Source: Membranipora membranacea | Taxonomy: Eukaryota > Bryozoa > Gymnolaemata > Cheilostomatida > Membraniporidae | Length of the DNA: 64,000 nucleotides | Assembly: GCA_914767715.1 (NCBI GenBank) | Contig: OU612067.1 | Location: forward strand, 16,931,001 to 16,995,000 | Direction: 5' to 3' | Shown here: positions 36,183 to 47,010 of the stretch, piece after piece | Numbering within the stretch: position 1 is the stretch's first letter | Layout of the letters: each line of letters opens with the position of its first letter | Program-made: the position numbers and the translations under genes | The notes under the pieces: generated by a model | The model's database searches: none | Told to the model about the DNA's origin: nothing | The model's input: the letters and a program-made list of their open reading frames with translations, nothing else

Positions 36183-37040
36183 CCTACTCCACTCTACTGA
36201 TACATCAAAGATTATAAAGTGTACCTTGTGAATAAGATGTTACGTTATTCATTCTATCTTCAACCTCCCGAAAGGATTACCATCTCAAATATTAAATGTT
36301 ACGCTATTCAGTTTGTTAGATATCGATTATTTATATATTAGATGGAATGTAATATACCGGTATAATGGGTATATATATAGTGCCCTTATAGTTGGCTTCC
36401 CTAAAAAGTCTGTTGTCTCAGTCAAAATTAAAATCATCAGTATGAAGATAAAATCAGTAAAGGCAGTGTACAAAGACTCAGGTAAGTCAGTAGTCTATAA
36501 TTGAATAAAAAAACAGCTGAACACCAAATAACATAAAAATTAGAATGATTGTTGAAATAATTAGGTAGTGTTGTCTTCTCTGCTTTGATAGTAGGACAAA
36601 TCCTACTGCTATTGCTTGATTCAATATTTAGCACATAAAGCATTGAGGTTATATTTTGAGTCTTGAACTCAGGAGTTGCCAGACCCGTTTTGTTCCTTAT
36701 CCATTAAAGAACGACAAGATGGTTGGGTTGTTGTTGTGTTGCTGTTTATTGACAATATGAATTTTGGCAAGGTTATATGGCTAAAAGCCTAGAATACTTG
36801 CCTCGGCAAGAGTACCTGCATTGTTGCATTCCAGTTGCAGAATTACATTTTGAGTCAGGCGTTTTCCTGTCGTTGTTACAGTACAATGGACCATTTATAG
36901 AGAGATGCGCGTTGCAGTTATGTAGACCTCGGGATCGTAGGTAGCGTTAAAGTTGTCCTAGGGGTGTAACGGGAGCTTCATTCATGATTTTAAGTATTTC
37001 ATTTACAATGTTTGAGAAAGAGAGCATGGAAATTAGCCTT

Positions 37041-38654
37041 CTAGAAACTATGAGAGCTGAAGTGAATTATCAGTGATAACAAGACGACAATCAACACTGC
37101 TGAGCTGCCAATAAGATTAGCGTACATTGCTAACCTTGCCTCTTTCTTTGCTGGATCATACTGCCCTACAGCAAAGAGAATGGATATTATTATTGTGCAA
37201 CGTTAGTTGGTAATTGAACCAGACATTTTGAGTCCTGGGTTCAAGAGGTTAAGGCTACATCACTGATATATATTTTATGGATTAGGGTACATATCTGACC
37301 CTGAGCAAACGTATGGCCATTCATGTATGGTCGCTTCCTCTTTGATCTGTCCAGATGTTAGGAATCTAAAATAGCTGACACTTGTAAACTTTTGTCAAGC
37401 AGCTTGCCTGAGTTTTTGAAGGTTGTTACTGTGATGTCAATCAATGCGTAATGTGAAAGCTGCCAGATTTATAGCATTTCAGATCCTGACACAAAGCTTT
37501 TATACAGATCGCATATCTCCACAAAGAGCCACGCTATATGATCCATAAATTCATATCAATTGGCTACATTCACTTCAGTGAAACAAGCAGTGACTGTGAA
37601 CAGGCACATAAATAACACAATACAGTACGACCAGATACGATATAATTTGTTTCGTTACGATATTATACGACAAAAAACTGATACAAAGCCTACACCAAGC
37701 TTTTAACAAGCATTTTTCAAACATTAACCAATTTTTTAACAAGCCTTTACAAAGCCATTACCAAGCTATTTCAATAATAGATGGTAGAAGATATAGTGTG
37801 ATCTAATCTGCCTTCATAAAGGGTTGTGGCTGCAATTAGATGGAGCCTCTTCTTGATAGTACTAGATAAAAGGGAGAAGTAAATATTAGCTAGAGTTTAG
37901 TTTAGTTTGCAATAAAATTTACTAGCCGAGGTCTGTCTAAAGAAATTTCAAGCATGTACGAAATGTAAAAAAAACTTCTCCCCCTATGAATAATTTACTC
38001 CTATAGGGTAACTGAAAGTGACCTATGATATGATATACAAGTACTATAATGGCTGGTGCACATTGTCCCAGATAGCCATCCCAGTAAATGTGAACATGAA
38101 AATGACACAACAAAGTCTGTCTGAGTCAGTCTGGAACTGCATCTTAAAATTTTGTGAGCGTCAAACTTTCCAGATGTTGTCCAAGACGTACCCAGACTCA
38201 TTTTACATCGGGGTGCTATGTGAACACAACATTAGGATGATCTGGGACAATCCCAGACAAAAACTTAATTGCTAGTCTGGGATGAGTTTTACAATGTGAA
38301 CTGGGACCATCTGGGATGGCATCTCAATATCATCTGGGACAATGTGAACCACGCTTAAAGAGGCTGACCTCTGTTTGCAGACCTCTGAGCAACCATAGAA
38401 AAGAACAGCGCAACGCAACCAATCGGGCAGCAGAATATCAGGTTGCAGATAGACCAATAGAGGTAGGTGAACGGAGGCCGCCCTGAACTTTGATGAATAG
38501 TCGGAGTTTCCCCAAATGTTTCAGTTTCAACTTTTCCACTTTCAGCCTCCACATTGCAGCCGCCATCACCAGGTTGACTCAGAGTTCCTGGTGGTATGTA
38601 GGAGATCTTCACATCATGCAGGGGGTTCTCAAATGAGTGCTGTGGTTGAGCCAT
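37041..38654 (-). CDS. Dispanin/CD225-domain (IFITM-like) membrane protein, left-arm copy
   Basis: Two coding exons, 38654-38369 and 37165-37041, joined in phase 1, give 136 residues. A Pro-rich cytosolic N-terminus (MAQPQHSFENPLHD) precedes the CD225 signature PFTYLYWSICNLIFCCPIGC, whose Cys pair is the usual palmitoylation site. A short polar loop follows, then a C-terminal transmembrane helix ending LLSLIIHFSSHSF. Dispanins are small two-segment membrane proteins; vertebrate IFITMs restrict membrane fusion, but the role of invertebrate members is not established. An AG directly before GTTCCTATAAG at 38671 implies a non-coding 5' exon nearer the palindrome centre. The 1.2-kb intron is longer than that of its partner (515 bp). 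Confidence 0.88.
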
Positions 38655-38735
38655 CAAAGCAATCTTATAGGAACCTGCAAAAAATAAACATGTGTAAAAA
38701 AGTATATACAGTGACCTGAGGGTGCTTTGAGCTGT

Positions 38736-38820
38736 AACAAACTAGAACGCCTCCTGCGACGCCAATTGCTCTGTAATGACTAGCAAGTGCTCTAACTGAT
38801 TGCGCCATCTCACCAAGTAA
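38736..38820 (-). repeat. SINE fragment in left arm
   Basis: On the minus strand it reads GGTGAGATGGCGCAATCAGTTAG, an A-box-like head. The same insertion sits at the mirrored position 42598-42722 in the other arm. Confidence 0.6.
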
Positions 38821-38991
38821 TAGACATTTGTATAATTTGAAGATGGTCACTAGGTGCCCAGAAGTCTTGTTGCTGAGAGTGTGACTCATCCTTAAATCTA
38901 GGACTCTTCCTAGAAGTATGAGGCCACTAATGGTCTCCTAAAGTGCGCAGTAAGCTGGATGCCAGAGAAGATATAATAAGGAACCAATATA

Positions 38992-39130
38992 TGTTCTGTC
39001 TTTGGCCTACTTACTTTTAATCCTGCATCTTCTAAACACCCCCTCCAGTTCTCCAGGAAGAGAGACTGGAGAACTGGAGGGGGTGTTTAGAAGATGCAGG
39101 ATTAAAAGTAAGTAGGCCAAAGACAGAACA
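38992..39130. repeat. Snap-back inverted repeat at the 5' end of a LINE fragment
   Basis: The 65-bp arm 38992-39056 is the reverse complement of 39066-39130 with a 9-bp spacer. The right arm belongs to the LINE coding sequence (it continues into the frame at 39131 onward), so the left arm is an extra inverted copy of the truncated 5' end. Confidence 0.85.
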
Positions 39131-39800
39131 TCTACCGCCAGCCGGAAACTTACAAAGGATAGAAATGAAAAAGTATGATGGAGAAGGTACAACTGATCTG
39201 CCGCAGGTATCACCATTCAAATACCTGGGAACCACAATAGATCAAGAGGGAGGATGCAGAATGTCATGGAATAGATGGAGAGAGCTGACAGGAGTGCTTT
39301 GCGATAAGAAAATTCGCTTGAGGTTCTATTATACAAGACGGCAGTAAAACCTACACTGATGTATGGAAATGAGATCTGGCCACTGACTCAAAGACAAGAA
39401 GACAAGATAAGTGCAACTGAGATGAGGATGCTCCGACACATTTATAATATAGACTGGGAAGAGCATAAAACAAATGAGAGTATAAGGGAGGAGGCCAAAA
39501 TAGAAGCGATTGCAATAGGTATGAGGAGGAGACGTCTTCAATGGTATGGACATGTATGCAGGAGAGATAGTGGGGAGGATATTAGAATGGTGGCTGAGAT
39601 GAGAATACAGGGAAAGAGAAAGAGAAGGAGGCCAAAGAAAAGATGGATGGATACAGCGAAGGATGACATGCTGAGATGGGGCCTCTCAGATGAAGATGTT
39701 GATGATAGAATCAGATGGCATTCTCTGATAGAACTTGGTGCCCTGCAGGACCGCCACCCATCCCGGAACACGGCGGACTAGGTGAGAAAGGTGAGAATAC
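39066..39800 (+). mobile_element. Truncated LINE, C-terminal part of endonuclease-reverse transcriptase ORF
   Basis: Conceptual translation shows FKYLGTTIDQEGG, typical of the region after the reverse transcriptase palm, then a frameshift near 39340, then MYGNEIWPLTQRQEDKI, LQWYGHVCRRD and KRRRPKKRWMD up to a stop at 39781. These are the hallmarks of widespread animal non-LTR elements of the kind often mislabelled as craniofacial development protein 2. The copy is 5'-truncated and frameshifted, so it is dead. It is absent from the mirrored arm and inserted after the duplication. Confidence 0.85.
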
Positions 39801-40574
39801 CCTCAGGAAGATTCAATTCAAAGTTTCACCCATTTTGATTTCATAATCAGCCTGTCAACGTTGCCCTGAACTGACATAGGCAAGCTGCAACATGTTTGGC
39901 CTTCGTTTGGTAATGTTGGGCACAATCACAACTCAACATCCAAAAAACGTTGAAAGTGAAAACTATTCTACCTGTAAAAAGAGACTAGCTAGAGCCCTGT
40001 CACGCGATTTCTTTTTAGTAGCAGCTTGACAGGGCTAATCACTACAGCATAGGCACGGCTTTGCTGCCTTCAATCAAAAAAGGCAACTCATTCAAGGTGT
40101 GTTCCATAAGACCCCGTATATTTCCGAATGATTGGGGTCGATTTACCACATTAGGAACTAAGACTTGATGAATCAATTCGATATCTATGAAACAGGGACA
40201 GATGTATACATCAACAGTTTGCTTGCATCTGTGCGAAGCGAGTAAAAAGATTATCAGCTACCGGAAATGAGAAGTATAGTCTTCATAAATAGAAACGGTG
40301 TTCAGAGAGAGAGATTGAGAATATCAAATGCAAAAACTCAGATATTAGTGTCACTATAAATTCAAGTTTGCTGGCCTACCTGGTTGTTTCCGCCTGAGGA
40401 TGACTAAACAATTTGGGCCGGAGCGATGATGTACTAAATGTAATGTTGTTGTCAAGTTAATCTCTCTCTCTTTGAATGATGCACACTTCCTTGATTGTCT
40501 TGCAATGAGGGAAAAAGTTGACATGCATGTGGAATGTCCACCCTTTTCAAATCAATGCAAACACATATCTAATC

Positions 40575-40991
40575 CATACATGTCAAGTTGGTAGACCCAG
40601 AAATCAGGAGATCTGCGCGGACGAACTCCCGACCCGGAGTACCGCTCTTCGCGCCCCGCAGTGAAGGTGTAATTTGGCCCTTGTTATCATTTATTTTAAG
40701 CCAAAACTTGAGCGTTCATATTATGAAATGCATAATTTTACCTGATTTTATAAATTATAGTGTTGCACTTTATACGAACGAGGAGAGAGTAGTATGTTTA
40801 TAGGCAATTACATATAGGTATATGTACTGTGGGGGTAGCAAAACGTAGTTTTTCTTGCAACGAGAAGCTTAAAAAGTCTTCTGGGTGAAGGAAGCTGAAA
40901 AAAGGGAGGAAAAAGGGAGATAGGGAGGAGGTGGAAAATACCCCTAAAAACTGGGAGGCTCCCTACCAAAAAGGGAGACTTGTCAGGTATG
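40575..40991. mobile_element. hAT-like MITE with 8-bp target duplication
   Basis: The 417-bp element starts CATACATGTCAAGT and ends with the inverse of CATACCTGACAAGT. It is flanked by ATCTAATC at 40567-40574 and 40992-40999. The mirrored arm carries the empty site, a single GATTAGAT at 41635-41642. An 8-bp duplication and a terminus beginning CA fit the hAT superfamily. It has no transposase. Its right part is purine-rich (GGGAGGAAAAAGGGAGATAG). Confidence 0.88.
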
Positions 40992-41055
40992 ATCTAATCA
41001 CCTACCTATTAGCCTGATGGATACTTCACTTTATAAGAGTTCTTGAATGATGCTG

Positions 41056-41578
41056 GTGATAACTATTTGTATTGGGAAAAACTTCGCTCAGCTGGTAGAA
41101 TGCCGAAGTTTTATCATACATAGTGACGTCACAATGACATCACAGTTACGTCAAGGAGCACACGGTAACTCCTAAATCGGATTGCAGGCGGCGAGTATAA
41201 CAAGAATGGCAAAAAACTAAATCCACTTCGGTAATTGGGTCAGTGAAGAGTCTTAAAATCTCCAATAACTATACATGGTGAAACATTGCTGCAAATGGCA
41301 GGATAGATTAGCAGTTAAATTAACATCAGATTTATGGTATAATATTCATGCCTCATTTCTCTACTCATACCGATAGCAGATATTGTAATCATACAAGTGA
41401 AAACCTCATTTATTATATTTATGTCCTCCATTTTTTGGCAACAACACACAATCAAATATAGCAGATACCCAACATTATTGGTTCTTCAGATAACATGTGA
41501 ATTTTTTTCCTCATTTCGTTCTGTTACATTAGAGTACCTCGTTGAGTTATCGTTCATTACTCTGCAGGTCTTTTACCG
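41056..41578. other. Unique spacer at the centre of the inverted duplication
   Basis: 523 bp with no inverted partner. The promoters of the divergent dispanin genes lie 2.4 kb (left) and 1.2 kb (right) from its edges. No gene is recognised. Confidence 0.6.
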
Positions 41579-42597
41579 CAGCATCATTCAAGAACTCTTA
41601 TAAAGTGAAGTATCCATCAGGCTAATAGGTAGGTGATTAGATATGTGTTTGCATTGATTTGAAAAGGGTGGACGTTCCACACGCATGTCAACTTTTTCCC
41701 TCATTGCAAGACAATCAAGGAAGTGTGCATCATTCAAAGTGATTATAATGCAAATTGATACCTCATAAGAACTGAGAGATTAACTTGACAACAACATGAC
41801 ATTTAGTACATCATCGCTCCGGCCCAAATTGTTAAGCCATCCTCTGGTGGAAACAACAAGGTATGCCAGCAAACTTGAATTTCGAGTTACACTAATATCT
41901 GAGTGTTTTGCTGTTGATATCCTCAATCTCTCTCTGAACACCGTTTCTATTTATTAAGACTATACTTCTCATTTCCGGCAGATGATAGTGTTTAAACTCG
42001 TCCCGTACAGGTACAAAATGTTGATGTATACATTTATCCGTGTTTCATAGATATTGAATTGATTCATCGGGTCTTAGTTCCTAATTTAGTAATTCGACCC
42101 CAATCATTTGGAAATACTCGGGCTGTAATTGAACACGCCTTGAATGAGTTGCCTTTCTTGATTGAAGGCAAGCCAGCCGTGGCTATGCTGAAGTGATAGT
42201 ATAGGTAGACTCTCATTGCAGGTAGAATAGTTTTCACTTTCGACTTTTTTTTGGATGTTGAATCGTGATTGTGCCCAACATTAATTACCAAACAGAGGTG
42301 AAACATATAGCAGCTCCCCTATATCAGTTCAGGGCAATGTTGACAGGCTGATTATGAAATCAAAATGGGTGAAACTTTGAATTGAATCTTCCTGTGGATA
42401 TATTGGTTTTTTATTAAACTTTCTGTGGTATCCAGTTCACTGCACACTCTGTTGTTAGTGGCTTCTTGTTACTTCTAGGAAGTTTCCTAGATTTTAGGAT
42501 GATTCACACTCACAGTCTCAGCAACAAGCATAGACTTAAAAATATTATTAAGTCTATAGCAACAAGACATCTTAGAATAATACAAATGTTTATTACT

Positions 42598-42722
42598 TGG
42601 TGAGGTGGCGCACTTGCTATTCATTGCCAAGCGATTGGTGCCGCAAGAGTCACGGGTTTGAGTCCAACAAGGGGAGCTTTTTGGATAGATTCTTACAGAT
42701 CCCGGTCATGGTGTAGGGGTAT
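42598..42722 (+). repeat. SINE fragment in right arm
   Basis: GGTGAGGTGGCGCACTTGC head, then B-box-like ACGGGTTTGAGTCC followed by GGGGAGCTTTTTGG. It mirrors the insertion at 38736-38820. Confidence 0.6.
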
Positions 42723-42776
42723 TTACTTTCCCACATATTATGTCTGTTTGTTGCAGGTTTCCATGAGATCACTGAG

Positions 42777-43702
42777 ATGTCATTTGTGAACCCCCTGTAT
42801 GATGTTGTGATCCCCCACGTAGACCCAAATACTTTGACTCAACCTGGTAGTGTTGCCTGCAATGTGGGTGCTGAAAGTGGGAGAGTTGAAAGGGAATTGA
42901 GTCACACTGAAGCATCTGGGGAACCTCCGACTATTCATCAAAGTTCAGGGCGGCCTCTGTTCACTTACCTCTATTGGTCTATATGCAACCTAATATTCTG
43001 CTGCCCGATTGGTTGCATTGCAATTTGTTTATCTATGGCTGCTCAGAGATCTGTGGACAAAGGTCAGTTACTTAAGTACTTGTAGGGTATGTATATCATG
43101 TTATGAGTTGTTTTCAGTTACCATAGAGGAGAAAGTATTCGCAGGCGGGAAGGTTTGCAAATCTTTACGTAATTGAACTAGCGAAACTTAAGGCTAACAT
43201 CTATTCACCTACCTTACCTTATGTACTCCTGGCTCAGCTAGCTAAACTAAACTCTACGAGTCTAGCTAATATCATCACCTCTATGGTAATATTGTATTAA
43301 AAGAAAATTAAAACAGTGACCACTAGGTGGGTGACCAATAGCATGTGAAAACTATGTGAGCTCAACCCGGCTTGGATATCGGCTCTACATTGTATCGTAT
43401 CCTATCGTATTCTATTCTATTGTATTAATTGTATTATAGTGTATCATATTATATGTGACTGCTCACAGTAACTGCACGTTTCACATTAGTAATAATGTAG
43501 CCTGATCCTATTGAACCTGGGACTCAGGAACCTCCAAATCTTACCAGTTGAAATACCAACTTATCTCTCTGTTGTAGGGCAGTATGATCCAGCAAAGAAA
43601 GAGGCAAGGTTAGCAATGTATGCTAATCTTATTGGCAGCTCAGCAGTGTTGATTGTCATCTTGTTATCACTGATAATTCACTTCAGCTTCCATAGTTTCT
43701 AG
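42777..43702 (+). CDS. Dispanin/CD225-domain (IFITM-like) membrane protein, right-arm copy
   Basis: Exons 42777-43062 and 43578-43702, phase 1 junction, 136 residues. It starts MSFVNPLYDVVIPHVDPNT, then TIHQSSGRP, the CD225 segment LFTYLYWSICNLIFCCPIGC, a loop with QYDPAKKEARLAMYANLIGS, and the C-terminal helix. The C-terminal exon is almost identical to the left-arm gene, while the first 45 residues differ more. The N-terminus could reflect relaxed constraint or selection. An acceptor at about 42756 precedes GTTTCCATGAG, so a non-coding first exon probably lies upstream, as in the partner. An SH3-like or sorting motif cannot be claimed from the sequence. Confidence 0.88.
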
Positions 43703-44270
43703 AAGGATAATTTCCACGCTCTCTTTCTCTAACATTGTAAATGAAATACTTAAAATCATGGATGAAGCTCCTGTTACACCCCTAGGACAACTTTAACGCT
43801 ACCTACGATCCCGAGGTCTACATCACTGCAACGCGCATCTCTCTATAAATGGTCCATTGTACTATAACAACGACAGGAAAACGCCTGACTCATAATGTAA
43901 TTCTGCAACTGGAATGCAACAATGCAGGTACTCTTGCCGAGGCAAGTATTCTAGGCTTTTAGCCATATAACCTTGCCAAAAATTCATATTGCCAATTAAC
44001 AGCAACACAACAACAACCCAACCATCTTGTCGCTCTTTAATGAATAAGGAACAAAACGGGTCTGGCAAATCCTGAGTTCAAGACTCATAATATAACCTCA
44101 ATGCGTTATGTGCTAAGTATTGAATCAAGCAATGGCAGTAGAATTTGTCCTAGTATCAAAGCAGAGAAGACAACTACCTAATTATTTCAACAATCATTCT
44201 AGTTTTTGTGTTATTTGCTGTTCAGCTGTTTTTTTTATTCAATTATAGACTACTGACTTACCTGAGTCTT

Positions 44271-44369
44271 TCTAATCTTATCGGCAGCTCAGTAGTGTTG
44301 ATTGTCATCGCGCTGTCACTAGTAATTCACTTCTCCTTCAACTCCTCCTTACGTATAGTAGAGCAGTGA
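44271..44369 (+). pseudogene. Partial third copy of the dispanin last exon
   Basis: Reads SNLIGSSVVLIVIALSLVIH then FSFNSSLRIVEQ and a stop, matching the last exon of the two dispanin genes from residue NLIGSS onward. It lacks the exon's first third and its own acceptor, and starts exactly where the right arm of the inverted duplication ends. Following sequence to about 44690 also repeats the dispanin 3' flank. It is a tandem remnant, probably not expressed. Confidence 0.75.
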
Positions 44370-44371
44370 CT

Positions 44372-45338
44372 TTGCTCTCTCGCTCTTTAACTTTGTAACT
44401 GAAATCCTTAATATAAAGAGTGAGGCTCCAGCAAATGTACACTGCACAGCCCAATCTTCTTGCGTTTCCTAAACAATTTATGAACAAAATGGCTCTAGGT
44501 AAATATTGAGAATGAGAGTCAAAACGAAAACCTCATTAAGTTTGTTTAATTCTTGACATGTTAAATATTTAAACATACAGTGGCAGTAGGATTCGCCATC
44601 CTCAAAGCAGAGAGGACAACTACCTATTAGTTTCAACAATTTAAATACTTTTTTATTTCCCAGCATTTCACACTTACTCTTCACATCTTACTGTCATAAC
44701 TGAAGGCTGTGTAAACTGCCTCCATAAATTGGCTTTTCACACAGATGTTTTTAATTTTGATTGAGATAACCAGACTTTTTTGGGTAGTCAATTATGATTG
44801 GACTTTATATAACACCTGAACCGGTGCATTTGTATATTTATATATATATATATATATTACTTTTAACGTAGTACTGACAACAAGATTGTTGGATGTGTTA
44901 ATGTCTTAATAAATAGGTGAATGTAGTAATATCTTAAATTGCATTTAAAGTTAATAATTTCATTCAAACGTTTATGCTTTTTATAACTTTTCCCTTCTTT
45001 GTGCCACTCTTTGGAAAACATTTCACAATGATAAATGATTTAGACTGCCATTAAAAGTGTAAAAAAAGTGCAGGAAGGCAGGTTTCCATAATTTCTGTTT
45101 TGTTGTTTCATATTCCCGAGATACATAATGTATGATGTATATAAATACAAATAAATATATATATAATTTTAATTTAAATATATATATAATATGTATTATA
45201 TATATTATAATATATAATATAAAAATTGATACATAATAGTATAATAGAACCAAAACTGTCTTATGACTGCAGTCAAATTCCCATCGATTTATAGTAGTCC
45301 TATCCACTTATTTGGTAGAACAGGGAGTTAAATACCGG
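44372..45338. other. Spacer between the inverted duplication and the fold-back element
   Basis: The left part repeats dispanin 3' flank sequence. The rest is AT-rich, with TA microsatellites at about 44840-44858 and 45155-45225. No gene is recognised. Confidence 0.55.
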
Positions 45339-45433
45339 TGTAGTATTGTAAACTGTCCCCCGCGCGAAAACGACCCCGGGACACTTTACAATATTGTAAA
45401 CTGTCCCGGGGACACTTTACAATAAAAACAGGC

Positions 45434-45520
45434 CTATTGTAAACTGTCCCCCCCTATTGTAAACTGTCCCCCCCTATTGTAAACCGTCCCCCCCTATTGT
45501 AAACTGTCCCCCCTATTTGT
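45434..45520 (+). repeat. Terminal 18-19 bp tandem units, left arm
   Basis: Four copies of CTATTGTAAACTGTCCCCCC with single-base variation. The inverted counterpart lies at about 50441-50520. Confidence 0.9.
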
Positions 45521-45834
45521 GACTGTCCATATCGAGAGCCCAGCTGTTTATCACCATTCTAAATGGGTCAGATCATCTAAGTGGAGCATACCATGATGTT
45601 CTGGCTGCCACTATGATGGCCAAAGTTGTACCATGGGGATGGTGGTGGTATCTCATTGAATGAGTGTATAAAGCCTCTTTTTCATATGGTACTTTGGGGA
45701 TCTATTTTTCGCAAACACTAGTTATTTGAAGCTCCTATGATTTAGAGATATGTCTGGTTTGCGAAGAAAGGTGCACTAAGCCAACAGTGGATAGATGTGT
45801 AGTTGCCACATCACAGAACACACATACTTTCATT

Positions 45835-47010
45835 GCAGGTTCATGAGTCGCGCGAAAACAACCACCCCATTCATTCATCATAAAATCTACCTCCGTCAAG
45901 CATTTGCCTAGGAGTGATGGCAGTCAGTCACAAGTGTGAGCGGGAGAAATAATTACTTTTGAGCTTTTCATATTGTGAGGATGGGTATTGCACTGTAAAA
46001 TATTGCTTAAGCCGCGCGAAAACAACCACCCCCCAAGCTGTCTTATAAAGATATCTGTTAAAAAATCTCAAACATAATGAACCGTGATTTTGCATCCATA
46101 ATGCGATTATCATAAGGTGACTGTGTACCAAATTTCAGATTAGTAGGTCAGAACTTAATGATACAACGAATAATATGTCGTTATTTGCAAGTTCATGAGC
46201 CGCGCGAAAATAACCACCCCATTCAGTCATCTTGAAATCTACCTCAATCAAGCATTTGCCTGTGAGTGATGAAAGTCAGTCACATGTGAGACCTGGAGAA
46301 ATAACGACTTTTGAGTTTTTCATATTGTGCCGCCTGGTATTGGACTGTAAACCATTGCTTAAGCCGCGCAAAAACAACCACCGCCCAAGCTGTCTTATAA
46401 AGATTATCTGTCAAAAAGTCTCAAACGAAATGAACCATGATTTTCTAGCAATAATGTGATTGTCATGAAGTGACTGTGTACCCAATTTTGGATTAAAAGG
46501 TTAGAAATTAATGACACAACGGATGATATGTCGTTCTTTGCAAGCTCATGAGTCGCGCGAAAACAACCACCCCATTCATTCATCTTGAAATCTACCTCAA
46601 TCAAGAATTTGCCTGTGAGTGATGACAGTCAGTCACAAGTGAGACCTGGAGAAATAACCACTTTTGAGGTTTTGATATTGTGCGGCCTGGTATTGGACTG
46701 TAAAACATTGCTTAAGCCGCGCGAAAACAACCACCCCCCAAGCTGTCTTATAAAGATTATCTGTCAAAAAGTCTCAAACGAAATGAACCATGATTTTTTA
46801 GCAATAATGTGATTGTCATGAAGTGAAGTGAAGTAGAAATTAATGACACAACATATGTCGTTCTTTGCAAGTTCATGAGCCGCGCGAAAACAACCACCCC
46901 ATTCATTCATCTTGAAATCTACCTCAATCAAGCCCTTGCCTGGGAGTGATGGCAGTCAGTCACAAGTGTGAGCGGGAGAAATAATTACATTTGAGCTTTT
47001 CATATAGTGC
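45835..47010 (+). repeat. Left-arm tandem array of about 360-bp units
   Basis: Units begin near 45835, 46191, 46549 and 46877 at GTTCATGAGTCGCGCGAAAA or variants; the third is shortened by a deletion near 46825 and the last is partial. Each full unit holds a half-unit phase repeat of the GCGCGAAAACAACCACC motif. Similar 75-codon frames in successive units arise from the repeat and show no known domain. Confidence 0.85.

Larger units (their letters stand above)
34483..36471. other. Spacer left of the inverted duplication
   Basis: No gene is recognised. It holds the upstream region of the mucin-like gene, two SINEs (35600-35750 and 35985-36182) and short TA-rich tracts near 35240-35270. Confidence 0.5.
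36472..44271. repeat. Large inverted duplication containing two dispanin genes
   Basis: Left arm 36472-41055 is the reverse complement of right arm 41579-44271, with a 523-bp unique spacer. Outer ends are marked by AAAGACTCAGGTAAGTCAG and inner ends by TCTTGAATGATGCTG. Long blocks in the exons, 3' flanks and promoter-side DNA match at high identity. The left arm is longer because it has a LINE fragment (about 39000-39800), a hAT-like MITE (40575-40991) and a longer intron. A SINE at the same site in both arms (38736-38820 and 42598-42722) predates the duplication. Confidence 0.9.

Noticed and set aside
45835-47010. CRISPR-like spaced repeats
   Set aside because: Units of about 360 bp with no unique spacers, in a eukaryotic genome; a tandem array in a fold-back element.
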